The notes: generated from the sequence alone by a model not told the origin. DNA of 64,000 nt from Paractinoplanes atraurantiacus (GCF_900215205.1 NZ_OBDY01000018.1:124001-188000); one strand, 5' to 3'; shown: positions 1-8,896, numbered from the stretch's first letter. Made by a program: numbers and translations.

Positions 1-1358
1 ACGTTCGGCACGTAGCCCTCGCGCTCGATCTCGTCCGGGTCGAGCAGGCCCTCGGGCAGGTCGGCGATGACCCGGGCCGGATTTTCCAGGTCGAGCAGCA
101 TGGCCCCGATCGCGTAGCGGCGCATCGGGCCGACGCCGTGGGTCAGCACCAGCCAGCCCTCGCTCGTCTCGATCGGCGAGCCGCAGTTGCCGACCTGGAT
201 CAGGTCCCAGCCGCGGTGCGGCACCAACAGCGGCTCGGCCGCCTGCCAGCGGTGCTGGTCGTCGCGCACGCTCAGGCCCAGCGTCTCGCCGTCCGAGCGG
301 CACAGCGCCATCTTGCGGCCGCCGATGTAGCGCGGGAACAGGGCCATGCCCTTGTTGCGGGCGGCCGGGCCGTGCAGCCGGGTCACCTCGAAGTGCCGCA
401 GGTCGCGGGAGAAGATCACCCGGCCCGAGATGTGCCGTCCGTCGTACGCGGTGTAGGTGCCCTGGTAGACGTGCCGGCCGTCCGGGTCGAGGACGCGCAC
501 GAAGCGGGCGTCCTCCATGCCGTTGCTCTCGGCCGGTGTGGCCGGCCACAGCACCCGCTGGTGCAGGGGCACGGCCGGCGGGAACTGCACCGCGTACTCG
601 TCGGTGACGATGTGCCGGATCCGGTCGATCGTCTCCTGCGAGGTCGGCCGGGCCAGCAGCTCGCCCGGCACGTGGCCGATGACGTCCTCGAAGTCCTGGT
701 CGGTGTAGCGCTCGGGCAGCGAGCAGACCACGTACGCGGCCGCCTCGTGGTCGATGCCGGCGTCGATGAGCGCGGCCTCGAGCTGGTTCTTCCAGTGCTG
801 CGCGCCGACCCGCTGGCCGATCATCAGGGGACCGTCGCGGTCCTCCATCCGGATGCGGTCGCCGGGGCCGAGCACGGCCGAGCAGAAGCCGATCGAGGAG
901 ATGTGCCCCTCGCCGATCTGCCGCAGGCTGATCGCGACCCGCAGCTCGCCGGCGTCGAGCCCGGTCTGGTCGGGGTGCGGCACCATCGACGGGTTGCACA
1001 GCGCCGCCGCCTCGACCGCGAACTCGTGGCTGAAGTAGGCGCCGATCAGCGTCCGGGCCGTGGGGGAGAGGTCGAGCCCGTTCGGCACGCGGTGCTGGAC
1101 CAGCTCGTAGTGGTGCTGGAAGACGCCGAGCAGGTCGTGGTGCCGGCCGGCGAAGCGGGTCAGCACGTCGTCGAGCAGGCGGGCGATCTCGGTCTCGTCG
1201 AGCTGAAGGATGCGCTCGATGAGGCTCTGGGTGCGGTTCTTCACGCCCTGGGCGTCCTCGCCGGGCACGAACAGCTTGATCACCACGCGCCGGCCGTCCG
1301 GCTCCATGACGATGTCGTGGCGCGTGATCAGCGATTGGGCATTCATGACTGCGGTCAT
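1..1358 (-). CDS. GH130 family glycoside phosphorylase (3' end outside window)
   Basis: About 452 residues are visible from ATG 1358; the C-terminus lies beyond base 1. The five-bladed beta-propeller fold of GH130 is suggested by the MEDARF motif near residue 279, followed by a YQGTYTAYDG stretch, and by GNCGSPIE and THGVGPMRRY further on, all typical of the family. GH130 enzymes phosphorolyse or hydrolyse beta-mannosides, such as mannooligosaccharides or beta-1,2-mannosides, in the cytoplasm; which linkage cannot be told here. The ATG overlaps the stop of the preceding gene (ATGA), so it is the last visible member of a four-gene operon with two GT4 glycosyltransferases. That pairing suggests synthesis and turnover of a mannose-containing glycan, which is an inference from context. 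Confidence 0.85.
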   Translation of the reverse strand, partial: MTAVMNAQSLITRHDIVMEPDGRRVVIKLFVPGEDAQGVKNRTQSLIERILQLDETEIARLLDDVLTRFAGRHHDLLGVFQHHYELVQHRVPNGLDLSPTARTLIGAYFSHEFAVEAAALCNPSMVPHPDQTGLDAGELRVAISLRQIGEGHISSIGFCSAVLGPGDRIRMEDRDGPLMIGQRVGAQHWKNQLEAALIDAGIDHEAAAYVVCSLPERYTDQDFEDVIGHVPGELLARPTSQETIDRIRHIVTDEYAVQFPPAVPLHQRVLWPATPAESNGMEDARFVRVLDPDGRHVYQGTYTAYDGRHISGRVIFSRDLRHFEVTRLHGPAARNKGMALFPRYIGGRKMALCRSDGETLGLSVRDDQHRWQAAEPLLVPHRGWDLIQVGNCGSPIETSEGWLVLTHGVGPMRRYAIGAMLLDLENPARVIADLPEGLLDPDEIEREGYVPN

Positions 1359-2437
1359 GCTAGGCCGCCTGACGGTCGGGTCGCGCTCCTGCTCACCAGA
1401 TTGCGGGCATGCTGCAGCGTGGAGACGAGCGCGAGGGTTGATTCGGCTCCTTGGTTCACATTAGGACCTTCTACCGTCAATCCGTCATAACATCCGCCGG
1501 TTAGGGGGTCGTACATGACGGTTTGTGAGTCGTTGTCCCCGAGAAACCAGGCCACCGCCCGGAAGAGCTGCTCGTCCCAGCGGTCGTCGCCGGTGACCGC
1601 GGCCGCCGTGGCGCAGGCGTCGGCGGTGGCCGCGGCCTCGATCGGCTGCTGGTCGAAGCGGTGCTTGGGCACCCCCGGCCGCCACCCGCCGACCGGCACC
1701 GTTGACAGGTGGCCGTCGTTGTCCTGCTGCCGGCAGAGCCAGGCCAGCATCTTCAGGCCGGCCCGCAGCAGCGGCTCGTCGCCGAGCAGGTCGCCGGCCG
1801 CGATCAGCACCTCGGGCAGGGCCGGGTTGGCGTAGGTCAGCTCGGGCTCGGGCCACAGCCAGTCCGGATCCGCGGAGGGCAGGCCGATCACTGTGGCCGC
1901 GTCGGCCAGCAGCTGGGCCGCCTCGGTGTCGCGGGGGTCGGCCCGCAGCACCTCGGCCGCGCCCAGGGCCGCGTACGCCATGGCCCGCGACCAGGGTGAG
2001 CGCTGCCGCAGGCCCAGCCGGAAGGAGGTCATCGCCTCCCGGCGGATCCACGGCACGGTCGAGCGCGCGGCCGCGGTGCCCAGGCCCCACATCGCCCGGC
2101 CCCACCAGTCGCCGGTCGACGGCTCGTCGGTCCAGCGGCGGTCGTACGACATGCGGTTGCGGAACGCGCCGTCCGTGCCCTGCGCGTGCGTCAGGAAGGC
2201 CAGGTAGCGCTCGGCCAGGCCGACCAGCTGGGCGGTCGGCCGGGGTTCCCGGCTGATCAGCAGGAGCCCCCGGGAGACGTCGTCGACGCAGTAGCCGTGC
2301 TCACGCCGCACGATCGCGTGGCGGGCGTGCTCGAGCAGGCCGGTGTCGTCGGAGAGGCGGGCGACGTGACTCCAGTCGGGCGGTGGCGCGTCGGCGAGCT
2401 GAATCGGCGGCGGTACCAGCCGGAGCCCGATCGTCAT
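1355..2437 (-). CDS. Conserved unknown protein of glycosyltransferase/GH130 operon
   Basis: A 360-residue soluble protein that I do not recognise by name. It is rich in alternating helical segments with Trp, Asp and Gly at the turns (for example CVDDVSRGLLL, TGDWWGRAMWGLG, GGCYDGL, GAESTLALV). This resembles an alpha/alpha-toroid as found in several glycoside hydrolases and glycan-processing enzymes, but no catalytic residues can be assigned. It is translationally coupled on both sides: its ATG overlaps the stop of the upstream glycosyltransferase (ATGA) and its TGA overlaps the start of the GH130 gene. It therefore very probably acts in the same glycan pathway. A glycan-trimming enzyme is possible; this is inference. 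Confidence 0.7.
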   Translation of the reverse strand: MTIGLRLVPPPIQLADAPPPDWSHVARLSDDTGLLEHARHAIVRREHGYCVDDVSRGLLLISREPRPTAQLVGLAERYLAFLTHAQGTDGAFRNRMSYDRRWTDEPSTGDWWGRAMWGLGTAAARSTVPWIRREAMTSFRLGLRQRSPWSRAMAYAALGAAEVLRADPRDTEAAQLLADAATVIGLPSADPDWLWPEPELTYANPALPEVLIAAGDLLGDEPLLRAGLKMLAWLCRQQDNDGHLSTVPVGGWRPGVPKHRFDQQPIEAAATADACATAAAVTGDDRWDEQLFRAVAWFLGDNDSQTVMYDPLTGGCYDGLTVEGPNVNQGAESTLALVSTLQHARNLVSRSATRPSGGLA

Positions 2438-3573
2438 GCCGGAACCGGCGTGGCGAGGGCGGGCAGCAGACGGCCGGCCAGGGCCTGATATCGGGCCGCG
2501 ACCGCGGGCCAGCGCAGGGTCGGTCCGCCGGCCAGGCCGGTGAGCCGGCCCGGCATGCGGGGCTCGGCCAGCGCGCGCCGGATCGCCACCGCCATCGCCT
2601 CCGGGTCCTGGTGGGGCACGAGCAGGCCCGGCCCGTCGGCGAGCAGCTCCACCGCGTGCGGGAACTCGGTCGCCACGACCGGGATCTCGGCGCCGACCGC
2701 CTCGATCAGCACGCCCGAGGTGACCTGCTCGGTCGAGTCGTACGGCAGGACCACGACATCGGCCGAGCGGATCAGCCGGGTCAGCTCGGCCTCCTCGAGA
2801 TAGGCGTCGGCCCACACGATCTGGCCGGCCACGCCGAGCGAGGCGGCGAGCTCCTTGAGCGAGTCGCGGTAGACGTCGCCGAACTGCTCCAGCACCTTGG
2901 GGTGGGTGCGCCCGGCCACGGTGTAGACCGGTTTCGGCTCGAGGTCGCCCAGCTGGGCCAGGGCGCGGATGGCCCACTCGATGCCCTTGCCCGGCCCGAG
3001 CAGGCCCCAGGTCAGCAGGTGCGGGCGGTCGTGGTCCGCGCGCGGGGTGCCGGCCCGGCTGCCGGCGCCGTGCGGGATCACCGAGATCTTGCGCGGGTCG
3101 ACGTCGTAGCCGCCGGACAGCCGCTGCCGCGCGGTGTCGGTCATGGTGACCAGCGCGTCGGCCGAGGCGCCGATCCTCTCCAGCACCCGGCGCTGCAACG
3201 GGTCGGGGTTGCTCAGCACGGTGTGCAGCACGACGATCGACGGGATCCGCAGGGCGTGCAGTAGCGGCAGCACCTCGTCCCCGGCGTCGCCGGGGTAGAT
3301 CCCGTACTCGTGCTGGAGGATCGCCACGTCGAAGCGGTTGAGCGCGTTCGCGGCGGCCTGCCAGCCGCCCGGGGTGTCCGTGTGCCAGGTGTGCACGACG
3401 CGGGGCGCGGCGCGGTCGAGCTCGATGCCGCCGCTGACGCTGTCGCCGGCCAGCAGCCGGACCACGCCGGAGGCGCCACCGGCGTTCAGATGCGTTCCCA
3501 GTGCGGCATTGAAGGTCGCCAAACCGCATTGGGTGGGCGGGTACGTGCTCAGAAAGCCAAACTTCGCGGACAT
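2434..3573 (-). CDS. Glycosyltransferase family 4 (GT-B fold)
   Basis: A 379-residue cytoplasmic GT-B glycosyltransferase. The N-terminus has the glycine-rich acceptor-side loop (STYPPTQCGLATF, residues 8-20). The C-terminal half carries the GT4 donor-binding pattern: a GPGKGIEWAI loop, an E-x7-E type region around SGVLIEAVGAEIPVVATEFPHAVELL, and a closing LVPHQDPEAMA segment. Members transfer a sugar from an NDP-sugar with retention; donor and acceptor are not predictable. The stop overlaps the next start (ATGA), and 51 bases separate it from the upstream GT4 gene, so it sits second in a four-gene operon ending in GH130. Confidence 0.88.
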   Translation of the reverse strand: MSAKFGFLSTYPPTQCGLATFNAALGTHLNAGGASGVVRLLAGDSVSGGIELDRAAPRVVHTWHTDTPGGWQAAANALNRFDVAILQHEYGIYPGDAGDEVLPLLHALRIPSIVVLHTVLSNPDPLQRRVLERIGASADALVTMTDTARQRLSGGYDVDPRKISVIPHGAGSRAGTPRADHDRPHLLTWGLLGPGKGIEWAIRALAQLGDLEPKPVYTVAGRTHPKVLEQFGDVYRDSLKELAASLGVAGQIVWADAYLEEAELTRLIRSADVVVLPYDSTEQVTSGVLIEAVGAEIPVVATEFPHAVELLADGPGLLVPHQDPEAMAVAIRRALAEPRMPGRLTGLAGGPTLRWPAVAARYQALAGRLLPALATPVPA

Positions 3574-3624
3574 TGGTCGGCCTTTCGGAAATACACCCCT
3601 TAGTGCGCAATTCGCATTCTGACG

Positions 3625-4647
3625 TTAACCTTTAGAGCTGACGATTTTGCGGTAAATGGTCAGATAGTCCTCGACCATCCGGTCGGCCGAGAACCGCTCC
3701 CGCGCCCGTTTCGCGCAGGCGGCGCGGTCCAGGCGGCCGATTTGCCCGATTGCCGCGACCGCTTCGTCCACGTTGCTGACCAGGTGTCCGGTCACTCCCT
3801 CATCGATGACCTCGGGCATCGACCCTTTGCGGTACGCGATGACGGGCGTCCCGCACGCCATCGACTCGACCACCGAGAGCCCGAACGGCTCGGCGAAGCG
3901 AATCGGATGAAGAAGCGCCAGCCCGGACCCGAGGATCGTGCCCCGCTCGTCCGGACCGACCGAGCCCAGATAGACGACCCGGTCCCCGTCGATCCGCGGT
4001 TCCACCCGCTCTGCGAAAAAGCGCCGGTCCTGCACGATCCCGCACATGATCAGCCGCCGGCCCGCCCGCTCGGCGATGTCGATGGCCAGATCGGTGCCCT
4101 TGTCCGGGTGGATGCGCCCGAACAGGATCAGGTCCTCGCCGCCCGGCGTGTGCCCGGGCAGACCGTCCAGGTCGATGCCGTGGTGCACGGTGGCCAGATA
4201 GTCGAGGTCGGGGGAGCGGTCGCTGTCCGAGATCGAGACGAAGTGCGACCGGGCCCGGCGGTACGCCGGGAGGATGTTCGCGCCGGAGAAGCCGTGGATC
4301 GTGGTCACCATCGGGGCCGCGCAGTGCTGCGAGAAGGCCAGCGGCAGCCAGTCCAGGTGGTTGTGCACCAGGTCGAACTCGCCCGAGCGGGCCAGCGCGT
4401 GCCCCACGTGCAGCGCCTCCCAGACGCGGCCGTCGATCTCGTCGTTCTCCTCGTAGCCGGTCGGCGCGACGCCGTCGAGGGTGGCCTTGGTGATCGAGTC
4501 GAGGCTGGCGAACAGCGTGACGTCGACCCCGCGGGCCACCAGCCCCTCGGTGATCAGACTGGTGATCAGCTCCCACGGCCCGTAGTGCAGCGGCGGCGTA
4601 CGCCAGGCGATCGGCCCCAGCACGGCGACCTTCACGACAAACGCCAC
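3625..4647 (-). CDS. Glycosyltransferase family 4, first gene of glycan operon
   Basis: A 340-residue GT4 protein. The N-terminal domain starts with a VAVLGPIAWRTPP strand-loop and the phrase PPLHYGPWELI, typical of GT4 enzymes near GH130 genes. The donor domain shows LFGRIHPDKGTDLAI, the EPFGLSVVESMACGTPVIAY signature of the E-x7-E motif, and a VSNVDEAVAA closing helix. The start is uncertain between GTG 4647 and GTG 4635 (VKVAVLGP); neither has a strong Shine-Dalgarno sequence. It heads the minus-strand operon and is divergent from the GH13 glucosidase across a short region holding a candidate operator. Confidence 0.88.
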   Translation of the reverse strand: MAFVVKVAVLGPIAWRTPPLHYGPWELITSLITEGLVARGVDVTLFASLDSITKATLDGVAPTGYEENDEIDGRVWEALHVGHALARSGEFDLVHNHLDWLPLAFSQHCAAPMVTTIHGFSGANILPAYRRARSHFVSISDSDRSPDLDYLATVHHGIDLDGLPGHTPGGEDLILFGRIHPDKGTDLAIDIAERAGRRLIMCGIVQDRRFFAERVEPRIDGDRVVYLGSVGPDERGTILGSGLALLHPIRFAEPFGLSVVESMACGTPVIAYRKGSMPEVIDEGVTGHLVSNVDEAVAAIGQIGRLDRAACAKRARERFSADRMVEDYLTIYRKIVSSKG

Positions 4648-4659
4648 TTTTTAGTAGTT

Positions 4660-4716
4660 AACACGTGGATAGTATGCCCAGCGGTTTGCGGCCGCGTTCT
4701 CGTGTTAGACAACACG
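4660..4716. promoter_or_regulatory. Divergent promoter with CGTGTT-AGAC-AACACG inverted repeat
   Basis: The 70-base gap between the glycosyltransferase operon and the glucosidase gene holds a perfect 6-base inverted repeat with a 4-base spacer at 4701-4716, ending one base before the glucosidase ATG. A second half site AACACG lies at 4660-4665. The repeat leaves no room for a ribosome binding site, so the glucosidase mRNA may be leaderless, with a repressor bound over the transcription start. A LacI- or ROK-type sugar regulator is a reasonable guess; no such gene is in the window. Confidence 0.45.
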
Positions 4717-4717
4717 C

Positions 4718-6403
4718 ATGACGGATCTCTGGTGGAAGAGCGCGGTCGTTTACCAGATCTACCCGCGCAGCTTCGCCGACGCCGACGGCGACGGCATGGG
4801 TGACCTGCGCGGCATCATCGAACACCTGGACCACTTGGCCGGTCTCGGCGTCGACGTGCTCTGGCTCTCGCCGATCTATCCGTCCCCGCAGGACGACAAC
4901 GGCTACGACATCAGCGACTACCAGAACATCGAGCCGATCTTCGGCACCCTGGAGATCTTCGACGAGCTGCTGGCCGGCGCACACGCCCGCGGCATGAAGC
5001 TGATCATGGACTTGGTGGTGAACCACAGCTCCGACGAGCACCCGTGGTTCGCCGACTCCCGCTCGTCGGCGTCCAGCGACAAACGCGACTGGTACTGGTG
5101 GCGGCCCGCCCGCGAGGGCATGGAGCCCGGCACGCCCGGCGCCGAGCCGACCAACTGGGGATCGGCGTTCGGCGGCTCGGCCTGGGAGTACGACGAGAAG
5201 ACCGGCGAGTACTACCTGCACCTGTTCTCGAAGAAGCAGCCCGACCTCAACTGGGAGAACGACGAGGTCCGGTCGGCCGTCTACGAGATGATGAACTGGT
5301 GGCTCGACCGGGGCGTCGACGGCTTCCGGATGGACGTCATCAACATGATCTCCAAGGACACGTCGCTTCCCGACGGCCGTCTCACGGCCGGATCGTCGTA
5401 CGGGGACGGCTCACCGGCGTACATCAATGGGCCCCGCATTCATGAATTCCTCCAGGAGATGCACGCGAAGGTCTTCGCGGGCCGCGACGCCATGCTGACC
5501 GTCGGCGAGATGCCCGGCGTGACGGTCGACGAGGCCAAGCTGTTCACCGACCCGGCCCGCGGCGAGGTCGACATGGTCTTCCAGTTCGACCACGTGTGGG
5601 CCGACCGCGGCGACGACCCGTGGCTGCTCGTCCCGCTGCAGCTGACAAAGCTCAAGGCCATCTTCAACCGCTGGCAGACGGGCCTGGCCGAGGTGGGCTG
5701 GAACAGCCTTTACTGGAACAACCACGACCAGCCGCGCGCGGTCTCCCGGTACGGCGACGACAGCCCGCAACATCGCGTCGCGTCGGCCAAGATGATCGGC
5801 ACGGTGCTGCACCTGCACCGCGGAACGCCCTACATCTACCAGGGCGAAGAGCTGGGAATGACCAACTTCCCGTTCCGTACGATCGCCGACTTCCGCGACA
5901 TCGAGGCGCTCGGCCACTACGCGCAGGCGGTCGACCGGGAGGGCCGGACCCCGGAAGAGGTGCTGACCGTCTTGAGGGCGAGGGGCCGCGACAACGCCCG
6001 AACCCCCATGCAGTGGGACGCCTCGGCGAACGCCGGCTTCACGACAGGCACACCATGGCTGGCCGCGAACCCGAACTACCCGGAGATCAACGCAGCCGCC
6101 CAGCACGACGACCCGGACTCGGTCTACCACTACTACCGTCAGCTGATCGAGCTGCGCCACAACGAGCCCGCAGTGGTGGAGGGCGACTTCACGATGCTGC
6201 TGCCGAACGACGAGCAGTTGTACGCCTTCACCCGCCGCCTGAACGCCACCGAGCTCCTGGTGATCGGCAACTTCTCCGGCCACGAGGTGACCGCCGAGAT
6301 CGACGGCTGGTCCGACGCCGAACTGCTCCTGTCCAACCTGCCGGCCCCGTCCGGCCTCACCCTGGCTCCATGGCAGGCAGTGGTCTACCGCCGAACGGTG
6401 TAG
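4718..6403 (+). CDS. Alpha-glucosidase, GH13 family
   Basis: A 561-residue (beta/alpha)8-barrel glucosidase of the oligo-1,6-glucosidase/alpha-glucosidase type, of normal length. All GH13 conserved regions are visible: region I DLVVNH (98-103), region II GFRMDVIN with nucleophile Asp206, region III TVGEMPG with acid/base Glu264, and region IV NNHDQPR with Asp337. The protein is cytoplasmic, with no signal peptide, and releases glucose from short alpha-glucosides such as maltose, isomaltose or trehalose derivatives; the exact substrate is not readable. It is transcribed away from the GT4/GH130 operon and probably shares its control region. Confidence 0.93.
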   Translation: MTDLWWKSAVVYQIYPRSFADADGDGMGDLRGIIEHLDHLAGLGVDVLWLSPIYPSPQDDNGYDISDYQNIEPIFGTLEIFDELLAGAHARGMKLIMDLVVNHSSDEHPWFADSRSSASSDKRDWYWWRPAREGMEPGTPGAEPTNWGSAFGGSAWEYDEKTGEYYLHLFSKKQPDLNWENDEVRSAVYEMMNWWLDRGVDGFRMDVINMISKDTSLPDGRLTAGSSYGDGSPAYINGPRIHEFLQEMHAKVFAGRDAMLTVGEMPGVTVDEAKLFTDPARGEVDMVFQFDHVWADRGDDPWLLVPLQLTKLKAIFNRWQTGLAEVGWNSLYWNNHDQPRAVSRYGDDSPQHRVASAKMIGTVLHLHRGTPYIYQGEELGMTNFPFRTIADFRDIEALGHYAQAVDREGRTPEEVLTVLRARGRDNARTPMQWDASANAGFTTGTPWLAANPNYPEINAAAQHDDPDSVYHYYRQLIELRHNEPAVVEGDFTMLLPNDEQLYAFTRRLNATELLVIGNFSGHEVTAEIDGWSDAELLLSNLPAPSGLTLAPWQAVVYRRTV

Positions 6404-6416
6404 GACCGACGTGCGG

Positions 6417-6441
6417 GTCGGCGGCGCTGACGGCCGCCGAC
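6417..6441. terminator. Hairpin terminator between convergent genes
   Basis: A perfect 9-base stem (GTCGGCGGC with GCCGCCGAC) and a 7-base loop follow the glucosidase stop by 13 bases and precede the end of the convergent small membrane gene. No T-run follows, as is common for actinobacterial terminators. Confidence 0.5.
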
Positions 6442-6452
6442 CTGGGGTGGGG

Positions 6453-6599
6453 TCAGCCGGTGATGGTGTCCCAGGAGTAGGCGAGCAGGGCGAAAGCGGC
6501 GCCCAGCAAAGCCAAGCTCACCCCGCGGGTGGTGATGGGGAGGGCGGCCAGCACGAGCAGGATGACCGCGATGAGATAGAAGACGCCCTGGATGGACAT
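6453..6599 (-). CDS. Small two-helix membrane protein
   Basis: A 48-residue protein missed by length filters. Start ATG 6599 is preceded by a good GAGGAG Shine-Dalgarno sequence about six bases upstream. The sequence is two hydrophobic helices (residues about 5-21 and 27-43) separated by an ITTRG turn and ends SWDTITG. Function is unknown; small proteins of this layout are common in actinobacteria. It stands alone between the convergent glucosidase gene and the CocE-type hydrolase gene. Confidence 0.6.
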   Translation of the reverse strand: MSIQGVFYLIAVILLVLAALPITTRGVSLALLGAAFALLAYSWDTITG

Positions 6600-6656
6600 G
6601 AATGCTCCTCGATCCGTGGGGATGGCGGCGCCGAGATACCCCGCGGCCGAGGAGCG

Positions 6657-8207
6657 CTAAACCAAGGTCAAATTCAGTTCTGCCGTACGGATCGTCGTGT
6701 CGGTCGCGATCATGCGGGTGGCCGGGCCGGGCGGCTCTCCTGTGCCGTAGTTGCGCAGGTAGCGCGGATGCGCTCCACCCGCCACCAGCAGGCGCAGGCG
6801 ATGTCCCGGGCGGAAGACGTGTGCCGCCGGGCCCATGTCGATCAGCGTGGGCCCGGAGGCGGGGATGCGGGTCAGGCCGTCGCAGATGTTGAGGGAGCGG
6901 CCGGACGGGTCGACGTCGCAGAGGCGGACGAACAGGTCGCCGCTCGGGGCCGTGGTCGTCGCGTCCACCGAGGCCGACACCGGGCCCATCACCGTCAGCG
7001 CCTCCTCCAGCGGGGCGCCGGTGAAGAGCAGAACGTCGGCGCGTTTCTCCAGGTCCGCGTTGTCGACCTGGCCCTGCGTGGGTGACTGGAGCGGGCCCCC
7101 GATCGACGGGGTCGGGTCGGCCGGGTCGTAGTGGAAGGTCGCGGGCTCGGTGACCATCGGGACCGCTGACGGGAATGTGCCCGGTGGCGGCCAGGAGGGA
7201 AGGTCGCGCCATTCGCCGGTGCCGCCCACGTGAACCCGTACGGCATAAGGGGATTGCTCGCCGCGTAGCCGGCGCAGAGCCTGCGGGAAGATCTCCGACC
7301 AGCCTTTCTCCAGGCTGGACGTGTGGGTCCACGGGCCGATCAGCAGGTCGACGTCGCGGCCGGCGGCGCGCAGGCGGGCGTACTGGTCGAGGGTCTGGTC
7401 GATCGAGAGGTCCCACCAGCCGGTGCAGAGGCTGACCGGCACCTCCATGGCGCCGGCCACCTCGGTCATGTCGGCGTCGCGCCAGAACTCGGGCTCGGGA
7501 TGCGCGAGCCACTCCTCGAACGCCGGCCGGCGGCCCCCGAGCACCCGCGGATAGGCGTCGAGCAGTGGCAGGTCGTGGGTGGCCTGGCGCAGCCGGAATT
7601 TCAGGCGCAGCGCCGCCCGCAGCAGGCCGCCGCTGGTCAGGGCCGACGACTGGAACAGGGCCAGCCCGCCGACGAGCGCGCGTTCCAGACCGAACGCCCC
7701 GCCTCGCCAGAAGAAGTCGTGCGGGTCGTTGTGCCCGACCTGCTGGACCGCGCCCCGCCACTCCGGCGGTGGATCAAGGGCCAGGGCCGATTGGGTGTAC
7801 GCCATGTAGCTGGCCCCGAGCGTGTAGAGCTCACCGGTGAACCAGTCCTGCTTGCGGAGCCATTCGACGGTGGCGCGCCCGTCTTCGGTCTCGTGACCCC
7901 AGGCGTGGAACGTGCCGCCCGAGCCGCCGGCGCCGCGGGTGCTCTGCAACAGCACGTGGAAGCCCTGCTCGGCGAAGAGCACACCGTAGAGGTAGTTCCA
8001 GGGGAAACCGCTTCGCACGTACGGGGCGCGGATCATCACGGTCGGGCAGGGCTCGCCGGTGACGGGTGCGTAGTGGTCGGTCAGCATCGGGCTCCGGTCG
8101 GCGGCGGGTACGGCCAGGTCCATCTCGCGGCGAACGTCGTAGCGGGCGGGCGGCCCGTTGCGGGTCCGCCGTCGCAGCAGTCGGAGGAACAGTGGCAGTC
8201 TTTCCAT
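6657..8207 (-). CDS. CocE/NonD family alpha/beta hydrolase (S15-like)
   Basis: A 516-residue acyl hydrolase of the cocaine esterase/X-Pro dipeptidyl-peptidase group. The N-terminal alpha/beta-hydrolase part has nucleophile Ser133 in LGASYMAY. The acid is the Asp of TGWWDLSID and the base the His of GPWTHTSS. The C-terminal jelly-roll domain appears in stretches such as ADVLLFTGAPLEEALTVMGPV. The start at ATG 8207 is chosen because GAGGAT lies in front of it; a longer frame from 8255 would run through the neighbour's promoter. No signal peptide is seen. The divergent TetR gene 50 bases away probably controls it. Substrate is unknown (ester or amide). Confidence 0.85.
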   Translation of the reverse strand: MERLPLFLRLLRRRTRNGPPARYDVRREMDLAVPAADRSPMLTDHYAPVTGEPCPTVMIRAPYVRSGFPWNYLYGVLFAEQGFHVLLQSTRGAGGSGGTFHAWGHETEDGRATVEWLRKQDWFTGELYTLGASYMAYTQSALALDPPPEWRGAVQQVGHNDPHDFFWRGGAFGLERALVGGLALFQSSALTSGGLLRAALRLKFRLRQATHDLPLLDAYPRVLGGRRPAFEEWLAHPEPEFWRDADMTEVAGAMEVPVSLCTGWWDLSIDQTLDQYARLRAAGRDVDLLIGPWTHTSSLEKGWSEIFPQALRRLRGEQSPYAVRVHVGGTGEWRDLPSWPPPGTFPSAVPMVTEPATFHYDPADPTPSIGGPLQSPTQGQVDNADLEKRADVLLFTGAPLEEALTVMGPVSASVDATTTAPSGDLFVRLCDVDPSGRSLNICDGLTRIPASGPTLIDMGPAAHVFRPGHRLRLLVAGGAHPRYLRNYGTGEPPGPATRMIATDTTIRTAELNLTLV

Positions 8208-8225
8208 CGGGCGATCCTCATTTCC

Positions 8226-8252
8226 GTACGTTGTACTAGAAATAATAGGAGG
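8226..8252. promoter_or_regulatory. TetR operator candidate between divergent genes
   Basis: The 50-base divergent region holds GTAC-GTT-GTAC followed by TAG, so TGTACTAG is present, and AGGAGG is the Shine-Dalgarno sequence of the TetR gene. The octamer TGTACTAG is also the reverse complement of the core of the triplicated sites at 25190-25276, whose regulator has a closely similar TetR DNA-binding domain. Confidence 0.4.
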
Positions 8253-8257
8253 CATCG

Positions 8258-8896
8258 ATGGCTCGCGGAAGACCGCCGTCGCACACGCGTGACCAGGTGG
8301 TGGACGCGGCGGTCGCTCTGGCCGACGCGGAAGGGCTGGCCGCGGTCACCATGCGACGGGTCGCCACGGAGATCGGGGCGGGGGCGATGTCGCTCTACAC
8401 GTACGTCCCCACCCGGGATTTCCTCATCGACCTGATGGTGGATCGCGTCGGCGGCACGGCCACGCGCGTGGAGCTGACGGGGGATTGGCGGGCCGATCTG
8501 CTGGCCATCGCCGGATCGCAGCGGGCGCTGATGTTGGCACATCCGTGGCTGCCGTCGGCCCTGCCGAACCGCAGCCTCACGGGCCGCAACACCCTCGAAT
8601 ATCTGGAGCAGGGGCTGGCGGCGCTCGCCCCGACCGGTCTCGACGGGGCCACCCGGATGGAGCTGATCGCTCTCGTGACCGGCTTCGTGGCGTCCTTCGT
8701 GACGTCCGAGTTGTCGGCTCAGGCCCCGGCCGAGGATCAGGTGGCGGCCATCGGCGAGGCGGTGGCGAGCGGCGACTTCCCGCATCTGGCGGCGGCGCTG
8801 GCCGCACCGGCCGGACCACGGGAGACGACCTTCGAGCGGATCGCCGACTGGATGATCACGGGCCTGGTCACCCAGGCCCGTGATCACGCGAACTAG
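8258..8896 (+). CDS. TetR family transcriptional regulator
   Basis: A 212-residue repressor. The TetR_N helix-turn-helix covers residues 11-55, with the LAAVTMRRVATEIG and AMSLYTYVPTRDFLID pattern typical of the TetR_C subfamily; the remainder is the all-helical ligand and dimer domain. ATG 8258 has a perfect AGGAGG ribosome site. The gene is divergent from the CocE-type hydrolase, its probable target, and is probably autoregulated. Its stop interlocks with that of the convergent VOC gene through a shared CTAG. Confidence 0.9.
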   Translation: MARGRPPSHTRDQVVDAAVALADAEGLAAVTMRRVATEIGAGAMSLYTYVPTRDFLIDLMVDRVGGTATRVELTGDWRADLLAIAGSQRALMLAHPWLPSALPNRSLTGRNTLEYLEQGLAALAPTGLDGATRMELIALVTGFVASFVTSELSAQAPAEDQVAAIGEAVASGDFPHLAAALAAPAGPRETTFERIADWMITGLVTQARDHAN

